Below are positions 8,555 through 15,929 of a stretch of DNA of 17,478 nucleotides, piece by piece. The notes under the pieces are model-generated. The model was not told the origin of the DNA, searched no databases, and was given only the letters and a program-made list of their open reading frames with translations. The translations under genes were made by a program, and so were the position numbers. Source of the DNA: Anaerotignum sp. (GTDB taxonomy: Bacteria > Bacillota > Clostridia > Lachnospirales > Anaerotignaceae); the NCBI GenBank assembly GCA_017442465.1, contig JAFRZQ010000102.1, forward strand, positions 1 through 17,478, written 5' to 3'. How positions within the stretch are numbered: position 1 is the first letter of the stretch; each line of letters begins with the position of its first letter.

Positions 8555-8583
8555 ATTGTAATACAGCTGTCACAAAAAAACAA
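8555..8583 (-). promoter_or_regulatory. Probable mraZ/dcw promoter
   Basis: The minus strand shows TACAAT (8555-8560) as a -10 and TTGTTT (8578-8583) as a -35 with a 17-bp spacer. Transcription would begin near 8548, inside the GTGG array, and leave an untranslated leader of about 78 bases before mraZ. The hexamers are imperfect, but their position relative to the operator is consistent. Confidence 0.55.
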
Positions 8584-8647
8584 CCCCAAAATGCCCATTT
8601 TCTGAATATTTTTTTCACGGAAAAAGCCTGATTTTCCAAGCTTTTCT

Positions 8648-8730
8648 CCACAAAAAAAGGAGAGTCTCCACCACTCTCCACCAATTATCAATATCCACCA
8701 CCATTTTTCTCCTCCACCACTCTCCACCAC
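8648..8730. repeat. Distal GTGG-rich array with an 18-bp direct repeat
   Basis: Ten GTGG motifs (minus strand) fall between 8648 and 8730. Within this, TGGTGGAGAGTGGTGGAG occurs twice without mismatch, at 8666-8683 and 8712-8729, offset by 46 bp. Inside each copy GTGG recurs at 10-bp spacing, as in the proximal MraZ operator. The array sits about 65-150 bp upstream of the predicted -35 box. It may be an auxiliary MraZ site, or simply a low-complexity purine/pyrimidine-biased stretch. The rest of the 354-bp gap between mraZ and the aminotransferase gene holds the promoter, operator and terminator listed separately. Confidence 0.7.
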
Positions 8731-8775
8731 AGGCAGAAATCGCACATCCTCCTCCATTTCTCCCTCAAATCAGAC

Positions 8776-8812
8776 CAAAAAAATAAGTCCTGCATATTTC
8801 TATGCAGGACTT
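8776..8812 (-). terminator. Rho-independent terminator of the aromatic operon
   Basis: A perfect 12-bp stem AAGTCCTGCATA / TATGCAGGACTT (8785-8796 and 8801-8812) encloses a four-base loop. On the minus strand it runs into an A followed by seven T residues (8777-8783). It starts just after the aminotransferase stop codon and separates the aro operon from the dcw control region. Confidence 0.92.
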
Positions 8813-8824
8813 TATAAAAAATTT

Positions 8825-10018
8825 TTATTTATGTTCTGTAAAGTATTCCATCAGTGCCTTGAATGCAGGCAGAGATCCTTCCACCGTGGAATAATTCACA
8901 CAGTAAGACAGGCGCACATAGCCGGCACAGCCAAAGCCGCTGCCGGGTGTTACGATCAGACGGTAATCCTTCGCTTTCTGAGCAAACAGCTTATCATCAG
9001 GCGTAGGTGTTTTCACAAACATATAGAATGCACCCTGGGGTTTTGCCACTTCATAGCCATATTCCGTCAGTGCGGAATACAGACGCTCCCTGTTTCTGTC
9101 ATAGAAGGAGATATCCACCGTTTCTTCGCAGCATTCCGCAACCACCATCTGCTGCAGGGAAGGTGCATTGATAAAGCCCATAATACGAGCCGCAACAGCC
9201 ACGCCATATACGATATTATCAAAATCCTCCACATCATTGCCAAAAGCCAGATAACCCACGCGGTCGCCGGGCAGAGACAGGGATTTGGAGAAAGAATAGG
9301 CAATGATGGTATTCTTGTAAAAATCAGGGATCCAGGGCACAGATACGCCGTCATACACCAGTTCTCTGTAGGGTTCATCAGAGATCAGGTAAATGGCATG
9401 GCCATATTCCTGTTCTTTTTCCGCCAGTACATCGCAGATCTCTTTGATGGTTTCTGCACTGTAGACAACACCCGTGGGGTTATTGGGATTATTCAGCAGT
9501 ACAGCTCTTGTTTTATCTGTAATGTATTTCGCCATTTCCTTTGCATCGGGCTGGAATGTTGGAACATTGGCAGGAACTGCTACCAATGTGCAACCTACAT
9601 TATCAGCATAGCGGTCATATTCACCAAAATAAGGGGCAAAAGTCAGCACTTCCTGACCGGGATCCATCAGCACCTTCAGAAGACAGTTGATGCCGCCGGC
9701 CGCACCGGTACAGAAAATAATATTGTCAACGCCATAATTTTCGCCGAAACGACGGTTCAGGCTGGCCGCGATCTTTTCTCTGGCTTCGATAAAGCCGTTG
9801 TTGGGCATATAGTGATGCAGATACCAGGGATCTGTTTCATTCAGCACTTTGATACTGGTTTCCCTTACGATATCAGGTGCAGGCAGGTTGGGATTGCCCA
9901 GACCGTAGTCATACACATTTTCCACGCCGTACAGGGCCTTCATTCTGGCCCCTTCTGTATACATATTGCTCATAGGAGCACTTCTTTCCAGTAATTTTGC
10001 CATTCTGTCAGAAATCAT
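8825..10018 (-). CDS. Class I PLP-dependent aminotransferase, candidate aromatic amino acid transaminase
   Basis: This is a fold-type I aminotransferase of 397 residues, normal for the AspC/AAT-like family. Visible features are NNPNNPTG (176-183), D214-E-P-Y217 that holds the pyridine nitrogen and phenolate, the Schiff-base Lys245 in SFSKSLSLPGDR, phosphate-binding Arg253, and the substrate carboxylate-binding Arg369 in YVRLSY. Its place as last gene of the aromatic operon, 24 bp after aroQ and before the operon terminator, suggests that it makes Phe and Tyr from phenylpyruvate and 4-hydroxyphenylpyruvate, or acts on prephenate. The substrate cannot be read from the motifs; aspartate or alanine transamination remains possible. 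The ATG at 10016-10018 follows AGAAGG. Confidence 0.9.
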   Translation of the reverse strand: MISDRMAKLLERSAPMSNMYTEGARMKALYGVENVYDYGLGNPNLPAPDIVRETSIKVLNETDPWYLHHYMPNNGFIEAREKIAASLNRRFGENYGVDNIIFCTGAAGGINCLLKVLMDPGQEVLTFAPYFGEYDRYADNVGCTLVAVPANVPTFQPDAKEMAKYITDKTRAVLLNNPNNPTGVVYSAETIKEICDVLAEKEQEYGHAIYLISDEPYRELVYDGVSVPWIPDFYKNTIIAYSFSKSLSLPGDRVGYLAFGNDVEDFDNIVYGVAVAARIMGFINAPSLQQMVVAECCEETVDISFYDRNRERLYSALTEYGYEVAKPQGAFYMFVKTPTPDDKLFAQKAKDYRLIVTPGSGFGCAGYVRLSYCVNYSTVEGSLPAFKALMEYFTEHK

Positions 10019-10042
10019 ATGGACTCGCCTTCTTTCTCATTC

Positions 10043-10477
10043 TCATTTGTATTTTTCCACCAGATATTCTATGGCTTCCACATAGCCCGCGAAGCCCTTG
10101 CCCATGATGGTTTTTTCACAGGCTTTCCCTGCGTAGGAGATCTGCCGGAAGTCTTCTCTTTCCTTCACGTCGGAAATATGCACCTCTACCGCAGGCAGAC
10201 TGACTGCCTTCAGCGCATCCAGAATGGCTACACTGGTATGGGTATAGGCCGCAGGATTGATAACGATGGCATTGGTACCATCAAAATAGGCCTGCTGGAT
10301 GCGATCTACCAGAGCCCCCTCATGGTTAGACTGATAAATCTCTCCTTCAATGTCCTGTTCCGCAAAGGTTTGTTCAACAAGAGTTTTCAGATCTTCGTAG
10401 GTCTCTGCACCGTATATATTTTTTTCACGGATGCCCAGCATATTCAGATTGGGCCCGTTGATCACAAGGATTTTCAT
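10043..10477 (-). CDS. aroQ: AroQ, type II 3-dehydroquinate dehydratase
   Basis: It catalyses trans-dehydration of 3-dehydroquinate to 3-dehydroshikimate, the third shikimate-pathway step. The 144 residues fit the small dodecameric type II family, unrelated to type I AroD. It begins with GPNLNMLGIREKNIYG (8-23), which supplies Arg17 and the catalytic Tyr22. INPAAYTHTS (73-82) and EVHISDVKERE (98-108) supply Asn74, His80 and the catalytic His100. The ATG at 10475-10477 is preceded by AAGGGGG overlapping the end of pheA (gap 12 bp). Confidence 0.96.
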   Translation of the reverse strand: MKILVINGPNLNMLGIREKNIYGAETYEDLKTLVEQTFAEQDIEGEIYQSNHEGALVDRIQQAYFDGTNAIVINPAAYTHTSVAILDALKAVSLPAVEVHISDVKEREDFRQISYAGKACEKTIMGKGFAGYVEAIEYLVEKYK

Positions 10478-10489
10478 ACCATTTCCCCC

Positions 10490-11629
10490 TTACGCTTCGG
10501 AATAGCAGCCAAGGAAGGACAGGCTTTCCGCCGCCTGTTCGATATCTTTCAGCACCGTTATCATTTCAGGAGAGAACACGGAGCCATCCAGATCGAAATA
10601 GAACCGGAATTCAAAATCCTTACCGGGGATGGGACGGCTTTCCAATTTGCACAGGTTGATGCCACGGCAGGCAAATTTACCGATCAGTTCATGAAGGGAA
10701 CCGGGCCTGTGGTCTACGGAAAGCATCAGGCTGATTTTATTAGAGCCTGCAAACAGTTCCATATCCTTAGCGATACAGATGAAGCGGGTATAGTTATTTT
10801 CGTTGTTCTGCATGCCATCCATCAGCACATGCAGACCGTACAGTTTCGCACAGTCTGTAGAGGACAGGGCTGCAATATCCGTTCTGTCGCTTTCTGCCAC
10901 ATATTTCGCCGCTGTAGCCGTGTTTTCAAAAATGGTCACCTTGATGCCAGGGTGGGCTTTCAGGAAATTGCTGCACTGCTGCAGTGCCTGAGAATGAGAA
11001 ATGATCTCATGGACATCCTCCAGTTTCACGCCGGGTTTCGCCAGCAGGGCATGATTGATATGCAGTTTCAGGCTTTTTACGATATAGAATTTATGCTTCA
11101 CCATCAGGTCATAAACTTCCGTTACAGAACCGGCAGAACTGTTTTCGATGGGCAGCACGCCATATTTACAGAGACCGGATTCCACCGCACTGAATACGCT
11201 TTCAAAGTTACTGAAAAACATCTTGCTGGGCATACCGAAAATCCTGTCACATGCTCTGGAAGCAAAGGAACCCTCTACCCCCTGACAGGCAACCACTGCT
11301 TTTCTGGGGAACTCCATCTTAGGATTTTCGATATTTTTCAGAATTTCTCTGGAAAGCTCTGTTTCCCTGGCCAAAATACCGGACTGATAGCTTTTGCTGA
11401 CATCAAACAATGTCTGATACAGCTTATTTGCATAGATCTCAAATTCTTCCCCAGCCTTATCCATGACTTTCTGCAGAACCGCCTGTTCGCGTCTTAAATC
11501 CAACACAGGCAGATTCTTTTCCGCCTTTGTTCCGGCGATCTCCGCCGCAACCTGCATACGTTCCACGAACAGTCTGACCATCTGGTCATCAATATCATTG
11601 ATCCGCTCTCTTAATTCATTCAATTCCAT
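10490..11629 (-). CDS. pheA: PheA, bifunctional chorismate mutase/prephenate dehydratase (P-protein)
   Basis: This enzyme converts chorismate to prephenate and prephenate to phenylpyruvate, committing flux to phenylalanine. Three parts are visible in 379 residues: an AroQ-class helical chorismate mutase (about 1-88, with LRERINDIDDQMVRLFVERM at the N-terminus), a prephenate dehydratase domain (about 110-288, including IENSSAGSV at 161-169, NTATAA at 236-241 and the catalytic T281-R-F283), and a C-terminal ACT domain (about 297-373) with PGSLHEL and E330-S-R-P333, the known phenylalanine-binding motifs. Allosteric inhibition by Phe is therefore expected. It lies 16 bp after aroC, with a GGAAGGA ribosome binding site. 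Fused P-proteins are usual in proteobacteria; in B. subtilis the mutase and dehydratase are separate. Confidence 0.96.
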   Translation of the reverse strand: MELNELRERINDIDDQMVRLFVERMQVAAEIAGTKAEKNLPVLDLRREQAVLQKVMDKAGEEFEIYANKLYQTLFDVSKSYQSGILARETELSREILKNIENPKMEFPRKAVVACQGVEGSFASRACDRIFGMPSKMFFSNFESVFSAVESGLCKYGVLPIENSSAGSVTEVYDLMVKHKFYIVKSLKLHINHALLAKPGVKLEDVHEIISHSQALQQCSNFLKAHPGIKVTIFENTATAAKYVAESDRTDIAALSSTDCAKLYGLHVLMDGMQNNENNYTRFICIAKDMELFAGSNKISLMLSVDHRPGSLHELIGKFACRGINLCKLESRPIPGKDFEFRFYFDLDGSVFSPEMITVLKDIEQAAESLSFLGCYSEA

Positions 11630-11645
11630 GCGTAATCATCCTTCC

Positions 11646-12728
11646 TTACATTCTGCATAACAGGTCGAGGATCGCCACCGCCGCCGCCGCTTCCACTACG
11701 GGTACGGCTCTGGGGACGATACAGGGATCATGACGCCCCGTGACCGCCAGCCTGTCGTTTTCTCTTTTGCTGATGGAGATGGTATCCTGCTCCATGGAAA
11801 TGGAGGGTGTGGGCTTGAATGCCGCCCGGAACACCAATGGCATGCCACTGGAGATGCCCCCCAAGGAACCGCCATGGTTGTTAGTTTTTGTTTTCACCGT
11901 ACCATCTTCATTGTATATAAAATCATCATTATTCTCTGAACCGAACAGTTCCGCCACTGCAAAACCTGCACCAAATTCCACGCCTTTGACCGCAGGAATG
12001 GCAAATATCGCCTGTGCCAGTACACTCTCCAGTCCATCAAACATAGGCTCGCCTACGCCCACAGGAAGGCCTGTGATGGCACATTCCACGATGCCACCGA
12101 CGGAATCTCCTTTTCCCTTTGCCGCCGTGATAGCCGCCTGCATTTCTTCCCCTGCCACATCATTCTGCACAGGAAAGGCTTTCTCCGCCACTGCTTTCAG
12201 TGTTTCTGCATTGATTTCCACCGCATCAAAGGGAATATCCTTCACACCCTTGATGGAAAGGATATGGGCGCCCACATGGATGCCTTTCCGTTCCAGAATC
12301 TGTTTACAGACCGCCCCTGCAAAGCAAAGGGGTGCTGTCAGTCTGCCGGAAAAATGGCCGCCGCCTCGATGATCGTTATAACCTCCATATTTCACCCATG
12401 CCGTAAAATCCGCATGACCGGGTCTGGGCAGGTCTTTCAGTTTATCGTAATCTTTCGATCTTGTATTCGTATTTTCAATGATGGCGCAGATGGGTGCACC
12501 ACAGGTTTTCCCTTCAAACAGCCCGGAAACCACACGGGGCAGATCCGCTTCTTTTCTGGAGGTGGAATAGGCATTTCTGCCGGGAGCTCTGCGCTCCATA
12601 AATTTCTGCACCGCATCCAGATCGATCTCTTCGCCCACGGGCAGACCATCAATGACTACACCAATGGCTTCAGAGTGGGACTGTCCAAAAATGGTGATCT
12701 TCACTTTTTTACCAAAATCAGATGCCAT
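11646..12728 (-). CDS. aroC: AroC, chorismate synthase
   Basis: It removes phosphate from 5-enolpyruvylshikimate-3-phosphate to give chorismate, with reduced FMN as cofactor. The 360 residues are full length. His18 of the N-terminal signature, His105 in RPGHAD and the C-terminal GRHDPCIVPRAVPV segment are all present. The first signature reads GQSHSEAIG rather than the common GESHG, and the flavin-site stretch reads HRGGGHFSGRLTAP (120-133) rather than RGGGRSSAR; I regard this as a subfamily variant rather than damage. The ATG (12726-12728) lies within aroA, whose stop is 11 bp further on. GGAGGT stands six bases upstream, so translation is probably coupled to aroA. Confidence 0.95.
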   Translation of the reverse strand: MASDFGKKVKITIFGQSHSEAIGVVIDGLPVGEEIDLDAVQKFMERRAPGRNAYSTSRKEADLPRVVSGLFEGKTCGAPICAIIENTNTRSKDYDKLKDLPRPGHADFTAWVKYGGYNDHRGGGHFSGRLTAPLCFAGAVCKQILERKGIHVGAHILSIKGVKDIPFDAVEINAETLKAVAEKAFPVQNDVAGEEMQAAITAAKGKGDSVGGIVECAITGLPVGVGEPMFDGLESVLAQAIFAIPAVKGVEFGAGFAVAELFGSENNDDFIYNEDGTVKTKTNNHGGSLGGISSGMPLVFRAAFKPTPSISMEQDTISISKRENDRLAVTGRHDPCIVPRAVPVVEAAAAVAILDLLCRM

Positions 12729-13986
12729 CCACTACACCTCCCAGTTTCTTCAATTCAATGAAGAAGGAAGGATAAGACTTATTCACAGCCTCTGCATTTT
12801 CAATCGTAATATCCACACCAAGGCTCACCGCCGCAATAGCCATCGCCATAACAATTCGGTGGTCTCCATGAGAATCGATGACGATTTCCCCTTCGGGAGG
12901 ATTGCAGCCGCCGGTGATGATCAAGCCATCTTCCTTTTCTTCCACTTCCACGCCGATTTTCTGCAGACATTCCGCCATGACTGCCAGTCTGTCGCTTTCC
13001 TTCATACGCAGTCTGCCTGCGTTATAAATTTCCGTTTTCCCTTCTGCCGCCGCACCGGCTACGCAAAGAACAGGCACCAGATCGGGGATCTGAGATGCAT
13101 CAATACGGATGCCTTTCATTTCTTTGTTTGTTACAGTGATCTGGTTCAGGATCATTTTGGTTTCCGCACCGAAGCCTTCCAGGATGGAAACGATAGCTCT
13201 GTCCCCCTGGGCAGATTCCATATCCAGCCCCTGACAACCAATACTGCCTTTGATTGCCCCAGCAGTCAGCCAGAAAGCAGCATTGCTCCAGTCGCCTTCT
13301 GTAAAGCGCATACGAGGGCCATTGTAAGCCTGTCCGCCGGGAATAAACCAACCGTGTTCTCTTTCTGTTATTTCAATGCCGAAAATCCGCAGAGTTTTCA
13401 GCGTCATATCGATATAACCCTTGGATTCAATATCTGTTGTCAAACGGATTTCACTATCTCCTTCCAGGAAGGGCAATGCAAACAGCAGACCTGTGATGAA
13501 CTGAGAGCTGACATTACCGGGCAGTGTAAACACGCCACTTTCCAGCTGACCATCAATTTCTACAGGCAGCTTATCACCATTCACAGAACAGCCATGCTGT
13601 GCCAGTTCTTCCAGCAGGATACCGATAGGTCTTTCGGGCAGTCTGCCTTTCCCTTCGAAGGTCACTGTTTTACCCAATGCCGCCGCTACAGGCAGCAGGA
13701 AACGCAGGGTAGAACCACTTTCCCCACAATCCAGCACTGCCGCTTTTTCTGTATCCCTTCTGATAGGAACCACTTCGATGCCAGAGGGTTCTTTATAGAT
13801 TTCCGCACCTAAGGCTTCCAGACAGCGCACCGTAGCCTCTAAGTCATCAGACCAGCCGTCTACGAACAATACACTTTCTTCCTCCGCCAATGCCGCTGCG
13901 ATCAGGGAACGATGGGCATCAGATTTGGAAGAAATGATGCGTACCTGACCTTTATTTAATGGACTTTTTCCAATTTTTACATTCAT
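12718..13986 (-). CDS. aroA: AroA, 3-phosphoshikimate 1-carboxyvinyltransferase (EPSP synthase)
   Basis: It transfers the enolpyruvyl group from phosphoenolpyruvate to shikimate-3-phosphate. The 422 residues form two inside-out alpha/beta domains. Active-site segments visible are S20-K21-S22 and Arg26, the PEP-site loop CGESGSTLRF (87-96) with Gly91 and Arg95, GRLPERP (114-120), S160-S-Q162 for shikimate phosphate, catalytic Asp302 in IPDLVPV, K329-E330-S-D-R333, and HGDHR (373-377). The loop and SSQF segments differ from both the E. coli class I form and the glyphosate-tolerant SAQVKS class II form, so inhibitor sensitivity cannot be predicted safely. It lies 12 bp after aroB, with AGAGGT six bases before its ATG, and overlaps aroC by 11 bp. 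Confidence 0.96.
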   Translation of the reverse strand: MNVKIGKSPLNKGQVRIISSKSDAHRSLIAAALAEEESVLFVDGWSDDLEATVRCLEALGAEIYKEPSGIEVVPIRRDTEKAAVLDCGESGSTLRFLLPVAAALGKTVTFEGKGRLPERPIGILLEELAQHGCSVNGDKLPVEIDGQLESGVFTLPGNVSSQFITGLLFALPFLEGDSEIRLTTDIESKGYIDMTLKTLRIFGIEITEREHGWFIPGGQAYNGPRMRFTEGDWSNAAFWLTAGAIKGSIGCQGLDMESAQGDRAIVSILEGFGAETKMILNQITVTNKEMKGIRIDASQIPDLVPVLCVAGAAAEGKTEIYNAGRLRMKESDRLAVMAECLQKIGVEVEEKEDGLIITGGCNPPEGEIVIDSHGDHRIVMAMAIAAVSLGVDITIENAEAVNKSYPSFFIELKKLGGVVDGI

Positions 13987-13998
13987 ACGAATACCTCT

Positions 13999-15054
13999 TT
14001 ATTGTAATGCTTTTTCTACCAGCTCTGCCACTTCTTCGACAGGGATTTTCACGATTTCGCAATGACCGATCTTTGTCGGGAACACAAAACTGATCTCTCC
14101 CCCACGACGTTTCTTGTCTTTCAGCACGCCTTCCGTGATTTCTTCCGCAGAGTAATCAATGGAAACAGGCAGATTATTGTTTTCCAATGCCTTTCTGATT
14201 TTTTCCGCCAGACCTGCTTCCGCCATGCCTTTTTCTTCTGCCACTTTTGCGATCAGATGCATCCCGATAGCAACGGCATGTCCATGAGAAATCGCGAAGC
14301 CGCTTCTTTTTTCGATAGCATGTCCCAATGTATGCCCTAAGTTTAATAACTGACGGACACCATTGTCAAATTCATCCTCCATAACGATGTCACGCTTCAT
14401 TTTCACGCATGTCTCAATGATTTCTTCCAGATCATTTCGAAAATCACCTTTTGCTGTTTTTTCAAACAGATCTGCATCGCCAATGACGCCATATTTCAAT
14501 GTTTCCGCAATGCCATCTGCAAAAACTTCCTCTGGAAGAGTATCCAGCATATCCACATCGCACAGCACCAGATGGGGCTGATAGAACGCCCCTGCCATGT
14601 TCTTGCCTGCCTTCAGGTCAATGGCTGTTTTGCCGCCTACAGAAGAATCCACAGCCGCAAGGAAGGTGGTCGGCACCTGCACAAAACGAATACCCCTCTG
14701 GTAAACCGCTGCCGCAAAGCCCGCCATATCGCCGCAGACACCGCCTCCAAGAGCAATGATGATGTCCTGTCGGGTCACTTCCTCCTCGGCCAGAAATTCC
14801 AGTATATCGCTCAATGTGCCGATATGCTTAGAGTTTTCCCCTGCGGGGTATGCGAAACGGCAAGTAGTGAATCCTGCCTGCTGCAGAGATTTTTCCGCCT
14901 GTTCTACGTATAATTTTTCTACTGTTGTATCTGTAATGATGGCCGCCTTGCAGGGCTGGATACGCTTTTTCGTTTCTTCGCCCAGCTGCCCCAAAATGCC
15001 GCGCCCAATGAGGATGGCATATTCCACGGAGGCCTTCACGATCACTTTTCTCAT
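13999..15054 (-). CDS. aroB: AroB, 3-dehydroquinate synthase
   Basis: This NAD- and zinc-dependent enzyme cyclises DAHP to 3-dehydroquinate, the second step of the pathway. The 351 residues are full length. Visible motifs are the dinucleotide loop GGGVCGDMAGF (103-113), PTTFLAAVDSSVGGKTAID (128-146), and the zinc ligands Glu184 (IAETLKYG), His241 (NLGHTLGHAIE) and His257 (SHGHAVAIG). No key residue is missing. It starts 12 bp after the tyrA stop with AAGGT nine bases upstream, and aroA follows after 12 bp. Confidence 0.97.
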   Translation of the reverse strand: MRKVIVKASVEYAILIGRGILGQLGEETKKRIQPCKAAIITDTTVEKLYVEQAEKSLQQAGFTTCRFAYPAGENSKHIGTLSDILEFLAEEEVTRQDIIIALGGGVCGDMAGFAAAVYQRGIRFVQVPTTFLAAVDSSVGGKTAIDLKAGKNMAGAFYQPHLVLCDVDMLDTLPEEVFADGIAETLKYGVIGDADLFEKTAKGDFRNDLEEIIETCVKMKRDIVMEDEFDNGVRQLLNLGHTLGHAIEKRSGFAISHGHAVAIGMHLIAKVAEEKGMAEAGLAEKIRKALENNNLPVSIDYSAEEITEGVLKDKKRRGGEISFVFPTKIGHCEIVKIPVEEVAELVEKALQ

Positions 15055-15066
15055 ATTTTCACGACC

Positions 15067-15915
15067 TTAGTCAAATTCTTTGATATCATCTACCGCCAGA
15101 CGACGCTCCTTCCCGTCCTTCAGCAGTTTCCGCAATGTTTCCGCATCCTTCGCACGGATGGCACGGCTGTATGCCTGCATACGTTCACACAAGGCGTCCA
15201 CTTCATCCGCCAGATAATCACCATTCGCCAGGAACAGTTCTGTCCACATGTTTTCATTCAGCTTCGCCACACGGGTCATATCATGGAAACTGCCTGCAGA
15301 AAATCCTTTAAAATTAGGAGACAGTTCACTCTTGATGTATGCACTGGAAACCACATGCGCCAGCTGAGAGGTGTATGCGATCATCTGATCATGTTCCGCA
15401 TCTGTTGCCACCTGCAGGCGGGCAAAGCCCAATTTCTTGAAGAACATACTCAGAGCGTTCATCATGCCAATGTCTGTACCCGTATAAGGTGTTACGATCA
15501 GCGTTGCATTATTGAACATATCCGCCGTGGAGTATGTGAAACCGGAACGTTCCACGCCGGCCATAGGGTGTGCACCAACGAAGCTGAAGCCATTTTCCGC
15601 CGCTACTTCCTGCACCTGTCTGCAGACCAGACGTTTCACACCTGCAACGTCCACCACAACTGCGCCCTTTTTGAAGTCTTTTGCATGTTCTTTGATATAA
15701 TCCACTGTCAGCTGGGGATACAGCCCAATGATGACAATATCACAATCCTTGGGATTTCCGTTATCCATAAACCCATGGACCGCTTCCATCAGCAGAGCAC
15801 TGTATCGGATGGTTTCCGATGCATCCCAGCCGATGACTTCATGGTCTGTTTTCTTTTTTACCGCTTTCGCCATGGAGCCGCCGATCAGCCCCAGGCCTAC
15901 TACGCCAACCTTCAT
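15067..15915 (-). CDS. tyrA: TyrA, prephenate dehydrogenase without ACT domain
   Basis: It oxidatively decarboxylates prephenate to 4-hydroxyphenylpyruvate, the precursor of tyrosine. The 282-residue protein has an N-terminal Rossmann fold with GLGLIGGS (7-14) and an acidic residue, Asp31 in GWDAS, which favours NAD over NADP. The catalytic helical domain shows GAHPMAGVERSGF with His116, SQLAHVVSSAY with His187, and the FHDMTRVA segment with Arg215. It ends after this core, with neither the C-terminal ACT domain found in B. subtilis TyrA nor a fused mutase. Prephenate must therefore come from the mutase domain of PheA. It lies 14 bp after aroF, and AGGGGGT precedes the ATG. Confidence 0.95.
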   Translation of the reverse strand: MKVGVVGLGLIGGSMAKAVKKKTDHEVIGWDASETIRYSALLMEAVHGFMDNGNPKDCDIVIIGLYPQLTVDYIKEHAKDFKKGAVVVDVAGVKRLVCRQVQEVAAENGFSFVGAHPMAGVERSGFTYSTADMFNNATLIVTPYTGTDIGMMNALSMFFKKLGFARLQVATDAEHDQMIAYTSQLAHVVSSAYIKSELSPNFKGFSAGSFHDMTRVAKLNENMWTELFLANGDYLADEVDALCERMQAYSRAIRAKDAETLRKLLKDGKERRLAVDDIKEFD

Positions 15916-15929
15916 ATCATTACCCCCTG

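Noticed and set aside
8524..8757. 77-codon minus-strand open frame in the mraZ control region, preceded by a GAGGGAG-like sequence
   Set aside because: The translation is low-complexity (Gly/Trp/Glu from the GTGG repeats) and overlaps the promoter and operator; it is better explained by the repeats.
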